The notes under the pieces: model-generated
What the model was told of the DNA's origin: nothing
What the model saw: only the letters and a program-made list of their open reading frames with translations
Database searches by the model: none
Assembly: GCA_958296175.1 (NCBI GenBank)
Contig: OY282448.1
Span: forward strand, 124,001 to 188,000
Source: an uncultured Chloroflexota bacterium
GTDB lineage: Bacteria; Chloroflexota; UBA11872
Length of the DNA stretch: 64,000 bases
Direction of reading: 5' to 3'
Shown here: positions 8,991 to 16,538 of the stretch, in pieces
Layout of the letters: each line of letters begins with the position of its first letter
Numbering within the stretch: position 1 is the first letter of the stretch
Position numbers and translations under genes: made by a program

Positions 8991-9719
8991 TTATTTGTGG
9001 GAGGGCGGTGGGGCGCGCATGTCGTCGACGACGCGCTGGACTTCGCGCAGGATTGCGCTGAAGGTTTGCTCGATGGGGCCGCGGGCGTCGATGACGGCGA
9101 AGTCGTGTTGGTCGGCGAGTTCGCGGAAGCGGGACAGGACGATGGACTGGTAGCGCAAAAAGCTTTCGAACACGTCCTGCCCGCGCATGACGTCGAGGCC
9201 CGATTCCCAAAAGTCGAATCCGCCGTTGGCCAGGATGCGCGGCAGCAGGTGGTCGAGGTCGACGTCCAGATAGATCACAGCGTCGGGAATGGGCGCAAAG
9301 CCGTAGACGTCGGTGATCCACTGGCGGTCGACGCCGCGCGCAACGGAGCGCGCAATCATCGAAAACACGTAGCGGTCGGCCAGCACCACCATGCCGGCGC
9401 GCAGCGCCGGCAGGATCAGCCGCTCCAGCCGGTCGAAGAAGTCGGAGGCGTAAAACAGATTCAGCGTCAGGGGGTCGAGGTTGTGCCCGGACTTGGCGCG
9501 GCGGATGCCAGGGCCGGCCAGTTCCGAGCGCGTGAGGCCAGTGTCCGCCACGCCGAAGCCGTGATCTTCCAGCCACTCTTTGATGAGGCGGGTCTGCGTG
9601 GAACGGCCGGCGCCGTCGGGGCCTTCCACCACAATCAGGCGCCCGGGCGCGTCGGCTGCGTCGACCCCTGGCGGCGGCTCACCGTAGAACCGCAGACGCC
9701 GCGTGACGGTGGTCGTCAC
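8991..9719 (-). CDS. Thymidylate-kinase-like protein with altered P-loop
   Basis: 242 aa, homologous along its length to the gene just upstream. The Walker A segment reads GPDGAGRST (residues 33-41), with Arg where P-loop kinases need Lys. The DR(Y) motif is kept as LADRYVFS, and the helical region after it is conserved. The canonical reaction is ATP-dependent phosphorylation of dTMP to dTDP. With the Lys-to-Arg change this copy may be slow, regulatory or a pseudokinase. The start GTG 9719 overlaps the upstream stop by 4 nt, so translation is coupled and a heterodimer is plausible. The frame is open upstream, but homology begins at this start. Confidence 0.85.
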   Translation of the reverse strand: MTTTVTRRLRFYGEPPPGVDAADAPGRLIVVEGPDGAGRSTQTRLIKEWLEDHGFGVADTGLTRSELAGPGIRRAKSGHNLDPLTLNLFYASDFFDRLERLILPALRAGMVVLADRYVFSMIARSVARGVDRQWITDVYGFAPIPDAVIYLDVDLDHLLPRILANGGFDFWESGLDVMRGQDVFESFLRYQSIVLSRFRELADQHDFAVIDARGPIEQTFSAILREVQRVVDDMRAPPPSHK

Positions 9720-10477
9720 GGCGACCTCCGCAAGTCGTCCATGTAGCGCCCGCTCAAGCCGGTGGCCGCCAGCGCTTCTTGCAGGCCCGCGTCCTCGGCC
9801 CGCATCGCGCCCTCCAGGTGCGGGGTCACGTGGGCGCGCATCTGATCCTGCTGGTTGACCAGGGTGTTGGTGGCGTCGATGCGCACGAGGCCGAACTCGT
9901 CCACGAGCTTGCCGTATTCGCTGCGGATCATGCCTTGAAATATCCGGAACGACTTCGCGGGCGCGCGGCTGAGGCCCAGGTCGAGGCCGGCTTCGTAAAA
10001 CTTGAGCTCGTCGCGCCCCAGCTCGATGCGCCGAATGGCTTCGTCCAGCGGCACGTCGAAGTAGAACGCCAGTGTGGGGCGCGGCGCAAACGAATACAGA
10101 CGCCGCAGCCAGGCCGGGCTGACCCCGCGGGCGGCATCGCGGGCGTAGGCCGTGTACACGTAGCGGTCGGCCAGCACCACGGCTCCTGCCCGCAGGGCCG
10201 GCAGGATTTGTTCGTGCACGCGGTTCGAAAAGTCGGCGGCGTGAATCAGGCTGAACGTAAGCGGCGTGAGGATGCGCCGCCGCTTGCCTCGGCTGGTGGT
10301 GCGCCGCACGATCCGCGACGAGTTCCATTCCGTAAAAATCACCAGGTAGCCCTGGCTGACCAGCCACTTGTACAGCAGGTCGATCTGGGTGCTCTTGCCG
10401 GAGCCGTCGATGCCCTCGACGATAAACAGGCGGCCGGGCCAGTGCTGCGGGTCGACGGGGTCGGTCGTATCGTTCAT
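9716..10477 (-). CDS. tmk: Thymidylate kinase
   Basis: 253 aa from ATG 10477. The canonical Walker A is GIDGSGKST (residues 22-30), and the DR(Y) motif is LADRYVYTAYARD, followed by a region with R-rich lid residues. This is the likely active dTMP kinase of the pair, feeding dTTP synthesis. It is slightly longer than most Tmk proteins (about 210 aa). The extra residues lie at the C-terminus, with a basic-acidic helix. It is transcribed first in a two-gene operon and is divergent from the RpiB-like gene across about 216 nt that should hold both promoters. Confidence 0.87.
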   Translation of the reverse strand: MNDTTDPVDPQHWPGRLFIVEGIDGSGKSTQIDLLYKWLVSQGYLVIFTEWNSSRIVRRTTSRGKRRRILTPLTFSLIHAADFSNRVHEQILPALRAGAVVLADRYVYTAYARDAARGVSPAWLRRLYSFAPRPTLAFYFDVPLDEAIRRIELGRDELKFYEAGLDLGLSRAPAKSFRIFQGMIRSEYGKLVDEFGLVRIDATNTLVNQQDQMRAHVTPHLEGAMRAEDAGLQEALAATGLSGRYMDDLRRSP

Positions 10478-10675
10478 CCGCGCTCGTCCGCGCTGCTGGG
10501 TGATGGCACCGTCTGCATGGTCGGAATGCCGCAGGCTGTATGCGTATGGCAGCCGCATTGTATGAGGCGCAGCGGCGGCCTGCACCGGCGCGGGCGCTGC
10601 GGCGCCCCATGTCCGCCGCCTTTTCTCTCGCCCGTGCCGTTCTGTCCCCGTCCAGGGACAGGCCGTTGGCGCTCG

Positions 10676-10681
10676 TATACT
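10676..10681 (+). promoter_or_regulatory. -10 element suggesting a near-leaderless transcript
   Basis: TATACT lies 12 nt before the GTG start at 10694. Transcription would begin roughly 6 nt before the start codon, leaving no room for a ribosome site. No clear -35 box was seen. Confidence 0.4.
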
Positions 10682-10693
10682 TGAACGCCCTGC

Positions 10694-11155
10694 GTGCACC
10701 TGGACCCCCGCGTGCGGATTGCGATTGCCAGCGACGAGAAGACCGGCCTCACCGACCATGTGATGGCGCGCGTGCGCGAGCGCGGGCATGCGCTGCTGCC
10801 GCTCGGCCCGCTGGCCGGGGTGGACCAGCAGTGGCCGGAAGCCGGGCGCGGCGTGGGCCAGGCCGTGGCGGACGGCGGCGTGGACGAGGGCATCGTGTTC
10901 TGTTGGACCGGCACGGGCGTGAGCATGGCCGCCAACAAGGTGCCCGGCATTCGCGCGGCGCTGTGCGCGGACGCCGAGACGGCGCGCGGCGCACGGCTCT
11001 GGAACCGCGCCAACGTGCTGGCGCTGAGCCTGCGGCTGACCACGCCGGCGCTGGCCGACGAAATCCTGGACGCCTGGTTCACCACGCCCCTGGGCGCGGA
11101 CCCGGACGACACGGCCTGCGTCGACCGTCTGGAACTTCAGGCCGCCCAGGCCTGA
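10694..11155 (+). CDS. rpiB: RpiB/LacAB-family sugar-phosphate isomerase
   Basis: 153 aa, the usual RpiB length. RpiB interconverts ribulose 5-phosphate and ribose 5-phosphate in the pentose phosphate pathway; close relatives act on other sugar phosphates. The catalytic Cys is C70 in FCWTGTG, followed by ANKVPGIRAAL, the family signature. An Arg/Asn-rich segment (RLWNRANVLALS) binds the phosphate. The sequence starts with a short extension before the first strand (VRIAIASDE). The GTG start is preceded by a good -10 element and no SD. Substrate identity cannot be read from sequence. Confidence 0.85.
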   Translation: MHLDPRVRIAIASDEKTGLTDHVMARVRERGHALLPLGPLAGVDQQWPEAGRGVGQAVADGGVDEGIVFCWTGTGVSMAANKVPGIRAALCADAETARGARLWNRANVLALSLRLTTPALADEILDAWFTTPLGADPDDTACVDRLELQAAQA

Positions 11156-11263
11156 TCACCCGCCAGGTTCCCACGGACGTTTCCTCATGCAACCGAGCGC
11201 CGCGCACGCCGACGGCGCGGCGCCTCCTCCACGTCCCGCTCGAAGCTGCGGCTCGGTCGCGCC

Positions 11264-11295
11264 CTCTCCCTGGGGGGCGAGGGTGAGGATGCAGG
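11264..11295. repeat. Degenerate REP-like palindrome
   Basis: A CCCTCTCCCT / CGAGGGTGAGG version of the repeat seen at 8848-8886, in the 159-nt gap before folE. Confidence 0.5.
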
Positions 11296-11314
11296 GAGCA
11301 CGGGGGCGCTGCGC

Positions 11315-11893
11315 GTGACCGACGGACTCCGCCCCGTGGACGAACCCCGCATTGCCGCGGCCGTGCGCGAAATCCTGCTGGCGGTGGGCGAGGACCCCGA
11401 CCGCGACGGGCTGGCCGACACTCCGGCGCGCGTGGCGCGCATGTACACCGAGCTCTTCGTCGGCCTGGCCAGCCCACCAGACCCCTACCTGAACACCACC
11501 TTCGACCACGCGCACGACGAGATGGTGGTCGTGCGGGACATCCCGTTTTATTCCATGTGCGAACACCACCTGCTGCCGTTCTTCGGCACGGCCACCGTGG
11601 GCTACATCCCCAACGAGCGCATCGTGGGACTGAGCAAGCTGGCGCGCGTGGTGGAACACCTGGCGCGGCGGCCGCAGGTGCAGGAGCGGCTGACCTGCGA
11701 GATTGCGGACTGTATCGAGTCGGTGCTCGACCCCGCGGGCACGGCCGTCACGCTGGCAGCCGAGCACACCTGCATGACCATGCGCGGCGTCAAGAAGCCG
11801 GGCAGCCGCATGGTCACCTCGATCACGCGCGGCGTGTTCCGCACCAACCCCGCCACCCGCGCCGAGTTCTTCAACGCCGCCAGCAACGGCTGA
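11315..11893 (+). CDS. folE: GTP cyclohydrolase I
   Basis: Converts GTP to 7,8-dihydroneopterin triphosphate, the first step of tetrahydrofolate (or biopterin/queuosine) synthesis. 192 aa. The zinc ligands C82 and H85 lie in MCEHHLLP, and C153 in [21 protein letters not shown] is the conserved GTP-binding end of the active site. The start is GTG 11315, just after a REP-like element. No other folate gene is adjacent, so it is likely transcribed alone. Confidence 0.96.
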   Translation: MTDGLRPVDEPRIAAAVREILLAVGEDPDRDGLADTPARVARMYTELFVGLASPPDPYLNTTFDHAHDEMVVVRDIPFYSMCEHHLLPFFGTATVGYIPNERIVGLSKLARVVEHLARRPQVQERLTCEIADCIESVLDPAGTAVTLAAEHTCMTMRGVKKPGSRMVTSITRGVFRTNPATRAEFFNAASNG

Positions 11894-12071
11894 GCGGCCG
11901 CCCTCGGATTCGCCGCGTTCCCCTCGTCTCCCGCGGCCTTGCAGGAAAGGAGCAATCCCCCAGCAGCCGAGGAGGGACGAACCGCGGCGCTGTCATGGGC
12001 ATCTCCACAGGCGGAGCGCGCGCTGGTGATACACTCCAGCCCTGGGGTTCCCCCGCAGGCCGCGCCTCTCG

Positions 12072-12206
12072 ATGAAACGCACATATCAACCCAAGGTCCG
12101 CCGGCGTCGCCGTCGGCATGGCTTTCGCGCCCGCATGGCGACGCGCACGGGCAGGGCGATCATTCGCCGCCGCCGCCGCAAGGGCCGCAAGCGTCTGACC
12201 GTTTGA
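12072..12206 (+). CDS. rpmH: Ribosomal protein bL34
   Basis: 44 aa, strongly basic. It starts MKRTYQPK and contains the family core [13 protein letters not shown], ending in an Arg/Lys-rich tail. bL34 is part of the large ribosomal subunit near the tRNA exit region. First gene of the conserved rpmH-rnpA-yidD-yidC-khpB cluster. The 178 nt before it contain TGGTGATACACT near 12022-12033, a possible extended -10 element. dnaA, which often lies next to rpmH, is absent; folE is there instead. Confidence 0.97.
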   Translation: MKRTYQPKVRRRRRRHGFRARMATRTGRAIIRRRRRKGRKRLTV

Positions 12207-12246
12207 CGCTCCCTGCCGCGCCCTCGCCGGCCACTCCCGCGCTGCC

Positions 12247-12585
12247 ATGAACCGCCGCAACCGTCTGCGCCGTGCGAGCGACATCGCGCGCGTGCGCGCT
12301 GCCGGCGTGAAAATCGTCACGCGCTGCCTCGTGTTCGCGGTCGCGCCGGGCGCCGCCGCGGGTCCGCGCGCGGCCGTGCCGGTCAGCCGCCGCTTTGGGT
12401 CGGCGGTGCGCCGCAACCGCCTGCGCCGCCGCATCCGCGAGGCGCTGCGGCTGCGGCTGCCCGAGCTGGGGGCGCTGGATATCGTGGCGCTGCCGCGGTC
12501 GCGCGCCGCCGCCGCCAGCGCGCAGGAACTGTCGGCCTCGGTTCGGCGCGGTCTGCGTCAGGCGCAGGCCCGCGTCCTGGCATGA
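12247..12585 (+). CDS. rnpA: Ribonuclease P protein component
   Basis: 112 aa basic protein that binds the RNase P RNA and helps process tRNA 5' ends. The RNR motif is present as [14 protein letters not shown] near residues 55-68, after the beta strand PVSRRFGSA. The ATG at 12247 is 40 nt after rpmH. The stop overlaps the yidD start by 4 nt (ATGA), a coupling typical of this cluster. The RNase P RNA gene was not seen in the window. Confidence 0.95.
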   Translation: MNRRNRLRRASDIARVRAAGVKIVTRCLVFAVAPGAAAGPRAAVPVSRRFGSAVRRNRLRRRIREALRLRLPELGALDIVALPRSRAAAASAQELSASVRRGLRQAQARVLA

Positions 12586-12791
12586 AAACCGCGGCAATGG
12601 CGCTCATTCGAGGCTACCAGCGGGCCGTGTCGCCGCTGCTGGGTCCAACCTGCCGCTTCGAGCCGTCGTGTTCGGACTACGCCCACCGGGCGATCGACCG
12701 CCACGGCCTGCGGCGCGGCGCCTCGCTGGCGGTGCGCCGCCTGCTGCGCTGCCATCCCTGGCACGCCGGCGGGTGGGACCCGGTCCCTTAG
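12582..12791 (+). CDS. yidD: Membrane protein insertion efficiency factor YidD
   Basis: 69 aa. Contains the family pattern [26 protein letters not shown], with the two conserved Cys residues, and a third Cys in [16 protein letters not shown]. YidD is a small membrane-associated amphipathic protein that aids Sec/YidC insertion. It overlaps rnpA by 4 nt and sits 15 nt before yidC, as in most bacteria. Confidence 0.95.
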   Translation: MKTAAMALIRGYQRAVSPLLGPTCRFEPSCSDYAHRAIDRHGLRRGASLAVRRLLRCHPWHAGGWDPVP

Positions 12792-12806
12792 GGGCGCGGC
12801 GGACGC

Positions 12807-14414
12807 ATGGAAGCCATTGGCGGCACCTGGCAGACCTGGGCGGTCGATCCGCTCAGCTCCGCGCTGACGTTGATTCACGACGCCGTGGGCAGCTATGCGA
12901 TCGCCATCATCCTGTTCACCATTGCCATCCGGCTGCTGATGATTCCGCTGACGCTGCAACAGATTCGCTCGCAGCGAAAGATGCAGCTCATCCAGCCCGA
13001 GATGGAAGTCATCCGCCGCAAGTTCAAAGGCGACCGCCAGGCGGTGTCCGAAGCCACGATGAAGCTCTACCGCGAGCGCGGGGTCAACCCAATGGCGGGC
13101 TGCCTGCCCATCTTCATCCAGCTGCCGGTGCTGCTGGCGCTGTACGGCGGCATCCTCACCCTGAGCGGGCGGGGGCTGCTGAACGAGCAGTTCCTGTGGT
13201 TCAACCTGGCGCGCGAGGACTCCACACTGCAGATTGTGGGCGACAGCGCGCCAACCGAGCCGGTCGACGTCGTGATCGCCGCCACCCAGCTGCCCACTCC
13301 GCTGGAAGCCTCGCTGGCCGTCTCGTTCACCCAGCTGGCCGCCAACTACCAGTTCCGCACCGAGGTGCTGTCCGCCGACGACGCAGTTGCCGCGCTTATC
13401 GAGGGGCGCGCAGCGGCCATCGTGCTGGACGACCAGGCGGACCCGGCCCAACTCCCCGCGGGGACCGACGAGTCGCGGCTGGTGCAGGCCGCGGCGCTGC
13501 TCGTGCAGCGGGACCGGCCCGCCACGCGGGTCACGGTCGACCACGTTGCGGGCATCCTGCGCGGTGAGATCACGCGCTGGTCGGACGTTGGGCAGGGCAC
13601 GGGGCCGATCGTGCTGCACGGCATGCGGGACGACATCGGCGCGCGCGCGCTGCTGGAACGCCTGCTGCTGGACGGCGGCGCCATCGCCGTACCGATCCGT
13701 GAACACGAGTCACCCGACGCATATCTGGCAGCCCTGCGCGAGGACCCGAACGCGCTGGGTGTGTCGTCGCCCATGCGCACGGACGAGATTCGCATGCTGA
13801 ACGTCGAGGCCCGCGGCGCATCCCGCGCGTTTCCGCCCATCGCCGACGTGCTGGCGGACGGAAGCTACGCGCTGGCGCGCGACGTGTACGTGTACTGGGG
13901 TTCCGCCACGGACTCGACGCAGCGCTATCTGCGCGATTGGTGGGTCAGCGGCCAGGGGCAAACCGCCGCGCAGGTGGCGGGATATACGCGCCTGCCGGCC
14001 GACTTCAGCCTGTTTACCAGCGGCGGGTTCTACATTTCGGTGCTGGCGCTGCTGGCGGGGGCCTTCCAGCTCGTGCAGGCGCGCATGATGCAGACCGCCT
14101 CCGCCACCGGCCAGGCGGCCACCATGAACCGAGTCATGCAGTTCATGCCCATCATCGTGGTGGTGTTTGCCTGGACGTTCCAGGCGGGGCTCGTGCTCTA
14201 CTGGGTGATTTCCAGCATCATCGCAATCGTGCAGCAATACTTCACGACCGGCACCGGCAAGTTGTTCCCGGCGCACTGGCCGCTGGCTCGCGACGTGATG
14301 GGCGATCAACGCGCGCAGGCGCTGGCCGCGCAAGCGCCGGCCCAGGACACTGACGCGCAGGGCGCGGCCCCGCCGCGGCCCCGCCGTCGGCGACGGAGGA
14401 GACGCGGTGGCTGA
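12807..14414 (+). CDS. yidC: YidC/Oxa1 membrane insertase with an inserted PstS-like binding-protein domain
   Basis: 535 aa. The insertase core is split. Residues 24-50 form the first core helix, with the conserved groove Arg (R42); 95-120 are a helix pair segment (PMAGCLPIFIQLPVL), followed by FLWFNLA at 129-135; 402-425, 443-455 and 458-478 are the remaining helices. Between about 140 and 400 lies a soluble domain typical of phosphate-binding proteins of PstS type. Its motifs are DHVAGILRGEITRWSDV (245-261), PIVLHGMRDD (267-276), ALGVSSP (316-322), ALARDVYVYW (355-364) and a C-terminal WWVSGQGQ...GYTRLP. The loop is extracytoplasmic in YidC topology. The tail is Arg-rich, which may contact ribosomes. 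The frame is continuous, so this is a true fusion in the sequence given. Confidence 0.93.
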   Translation: MEAIGGTWQTWAVDPLSSALTLIHDAVGSYAIAIILFTIAIRLLMIPLTLQQIRSQRKMQLIQPEMEVIRRKFKGDRQAVSEATMKLYRERGVNPMAGCLPIFIQLPVLLALYGGILTLSGRGLLNEQFLWFNLAREDSTLQIVGDSAPTEPVDVVIAATQLPTPLEASLAVSFTQLAANYQFRTEVLSADDAVAALIEGRAAAIVLDDQADPAQLPAGTDESRLVQAAALLVQRDRPATRVTVDHVAGILRGEITRWSDVGQGTGPIVLHGMRDDIGARALLERLLLDGGAIAVPIREHESPDAYLAALREDPNALGVSSPMRTDEIRMLNVEARGASRAFPPIADVLADGSYALARDVYVYWGSATDSTQRYLRDWWVSGQGQTAAQVAGYTRLPADFSLFTSGGFYISVLALLAGAFQLVQARMMQTASATGQAATMNRVMQFMPIIVVVFAWTFQAGLVLYWVISSIIAIVQQYFTTGTGKLFPAHWPLARDVMGDQRAQALAAQAPAQDTDAQGAAPPRPRRRRRRRRGG

Positions 14415-15462
14415 CAACATGCAGACCGACGAGGGACTGGTCGTGACCGGAAGCTCGGTCGAAGACGCCGTCAAGCGCGCCTTGCTGCAGCTGGACGCCT
14501 CACTCGACGAGGTGGACGTGGACGTGCTGCACACCGGGTCGCGCGGCGTGCTGGGCCTGGGCGGCGAAGACGCACGCGTGCGCGTGCGCTTCCGCAACCG
14601 CCCCGCGCCGAGCTCGACGACCGCTGACACGGCGCACGCCGACGAGCCAACCTCCGACGAGCCAGTCGACGACGGGCTGGTCGACGACGGGCCAGTCGAC
14701 GACGGGCTGGTCGACGACGAGCCGATCGACGACGAGCCGATCGACGACGAGCCGATCGACGACGAGCTGGTCGACGACGGGCTGGTCGACGACGAGCTGG
14801 TCGACGACGAGCCGATCGACGACGAGCCGATCGACGACGCCCAGGACGCCAGCCGCGATGACGCCGCCAACCTCGATGAGGACGAGCGCGGCGGCGCGCC
14901 GGAGGACGCGCGGGACGACGACCGCGCGCTCGACCAGCCGCCCCCCCGCGACGATGCGCCCCCAACCCCGGAGCGCCCCTTCGACCGCCGCCGCGAGATG
15001 CTGGACAGCGGCGAAGACCTGGAACGCGAGACCGAAGACCTGCTGGCCGGGCTGCTCGACCGCATGGGTTTCATGGCCGACTTCGAGCTGGTGTCCGAGG
15101 CGCCGCTGGGCTACAACATCGTGGGCGACGACGACTTCGAGCCGCTGATCGGCTACCAGGGCGAGACGCTGCGCTCCTTTGGCTACATCGTGAACCTCTG
15201 CGCCAGCCGGCGCATGGGCCGCCCGTGCCGCGTGCTCATCGACGTGAACGGTTATCTGCAGCGGCGCGCGGAGCATCTGGCCGAGCTGGCCGCCAGCCTG
15301 GCCGACGAGGTTCGCGACACGCAGGAGCCGCTTACGCTGGAAGCCATGCCGCCCAACGAACGCCGCTTGGTGCACGTAGCGCTGGCGGACGACGACGACG
15401 TGCGCACCTACAGCATCGGGGAAGGCGACGACCGGCGCGTCGTCATCAGCCCCAAAGCCTGA
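14407..15462 (+). CDS. khpB: RNA-binding protein KhpB/Jag with long acidic repeat linker
   Basis: 351 aa from GTG 14407, overlapping yidC by 8 nt. The Jag-N domain covers residues 9-62 (VEDAVKRALLQLDAS...GVLGLGGEDARVRV). Residues 87-146 are twelve 5-residue acidic repeats (V/I-D-D-x-x). Residues about 205-285 form a KH domain (YNIVGDDDFEPLIGYQGETLRSF). About 285-351 is an R3H domain (ERRLVHVALADDDDVRTYSIGEG). KhpB proteins bind RNA, usually with KhpA, and link cell elongation to translation. The linker is unusually long and acidic for the family. khpA was not found in the window. Confidence 0.93.
   Translation: MADNMQTDEGLVVTGSSVEDAVKRALLQLDASLDEVDVDVLHTGSRGVLGLGGEDARVRVRFRNRPAPSSTTADTAHADEPTSDEPVDDGLVDDGPVDDGLVDDEPIDDEPIDDEPIDDELVDDGLVDDELVDDEPIDDEPIDDAQDASRDDAANLDEDERGGAPEDARDDDRALDQPPPRDDAPPTPERPFDRRREMLDSGEDLERETEDLLAGLLDRMGFMADFELVSEAPLGYNIVGDDDFEPLIGYQGETLRSFGYIVNLCASRRMGRPCRVLIDVNGYLQRRAEHLAELAASLADEVRDTQEPLTLEAMPPNERRLVHVALADDDDVRTYSIGEGDDRRVVISPKA
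14665..14844 (+). repeat. Twelve 15-bp tandem repeats inside khpB
   Basis: Twelve in-frame 15-nt units encode V/I-D-D followed by two of G, L, P, E or similar. Two unit types alternate (GTCGACGACGGGCTG-like and ATCGACGACGAGCCG-like). The array should vary in copy number by slippage and encodes a disordered acidic linker. Confidence 0.95.
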
Positions 15463-15492
15463 CCGCGCCCGCGACAGGCCGGCCGCGGGCGG

Positions 15493-16321
15493 ATGCCCGG
15501 GCTATCTGCTGCTCGCCAACCTGACCCGCGACCTGACGCCCACGGGCTGGACCTTCGGCGGGACGGCCTTCTATGCCGGCCGCGCCGCGGCGGCGCTGGG
15601 GCATCGGGTCGTGGGCATCACCCGCCTGGCGCCTGCCGACGTTCCGCGCATCCAGCGCGCCGTACCGCGCGTCGAATGGCGCGTGCGGCCCGCGCGCGCT
15701 ACCACCAGCTTCCAGAACGTCTACGGCCCAGACGGGCGCACGCAGTTCGTCAGCGCGCGCGCCCCGCGCCTGCGCGCTGCTGACATCCAGGGGCTGCGGC
15801 CCCAGGCGCGCATCGTGCACCTGGGGCCGATTCTGCGCGAGACGGGGCCGTCGGTCGTCGCGGCCGTGCGCGGGCGGCCCTTCGTGGCGCTGACGGGCCA
15901 GGGTCTGCTGCGCGCCGTGGACGCGCGCGGGCGCGTGCGGCTGGCGCTGCCGCGCTCGGCCGCGCAGGCGTTCGCCGCGGCCGACCTGAGCGTGCTGAGC
16001 ACCGAGGACGTGGACGGCGACGCGGCCATGGCGCGCGCGTTGCTGGCCCGCTCGCGCGTCGGCGTTCTGACCGACGGCGAGCGCCCGATCCACGCGCACG
16101 AAGCGGGCCGCTGGTTCGAGTTCCCGGTGACCCCGCGGCCCACGCGCAACCCCACCGGCGCCGGCGACGTGTTCGCGGCCGCCCTGTTCAGCAGCTACCA
16201 CGCCAGCGGGGACCTGCGGCGCGCCCTCGGGTTCGCCGCCGAGGTTGCCGCCCACTGGATCAGCGCGCCTGACGGCGGCGCGCTGCCGGGCGGCGAGGGC
16301 CGCGGGCGGGTCGTCGCGTGA
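15493..16321 (+). CDS. PfkB-family sugar/nucleoside kinase with probable N-terminal frameshift
   Basis: About 276 aa. PfkB-family kinases phosphorylate sugars or nucleosides with ATP. The signature NPTGAGDVFAAALF near the C-terminus holds the catalytic Asp (GAGD). The N-terminal glycine-rich segment reads YLLLANLTRDL...FGGTAFYAGRAAAALG. This N-terminal part is in the frame of the kinase, but that frame has no ATG, GTG or TTG before GTG 15611. An ATG at 15493 is one nucleotide out of frame. Removing one G from the CCCGGG run at 15496-15501 would join MPG directly to YLLLANLT. So either a sequencing error, a real frameshift, or a CTG start near 15506 must be assumed. The specific substrate cannot be inferred. 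Confidence 0.75.
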
Positions 16322-16339
16322 ACGTCGATGCGCGGCTCG

Positions 16340-16525
16340 GCATTCCCCGTCAACCAACGGTCCTCGTCATACCCGCCGCAGCGTCCATCCCGTCATTTCG
16401 CTCTCTTCTCCAGTTGGTCATACCCGCCGTCCCCCGTCAGTCCCGCGCACGCGGGAACCCAGCCGCCGTTCGCATCGGCGAGGTCTGGGATCGACGTCAT
16501 TCCCGCGTGCTGAGAAATCCAGGCT
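16340..16525. repeat. REP-like CCCGC/GCGGG palindromic repeats in a 217-nt gap
   Basis: Several diverged copies of a GTCAT(T/A)CCCGC element, some paired with GCGGGAA-type arms (for example around 16433-16461). The gap separates the PfkB and rqcH genes. The element type differs from the CCCTCTCCC repeat. Confidence 0.6.
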
Positions 16526-16538
16526 TCGAGCACCGCAC

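Noticed and set aside
9716..10610. Long minus-strand frame covering both kinases as a single protein
   Set aside because: The frame is only an upstream extension in another register; homology starts at GTG 9719 and ATG 10477, and the two overlap by 4 nt.
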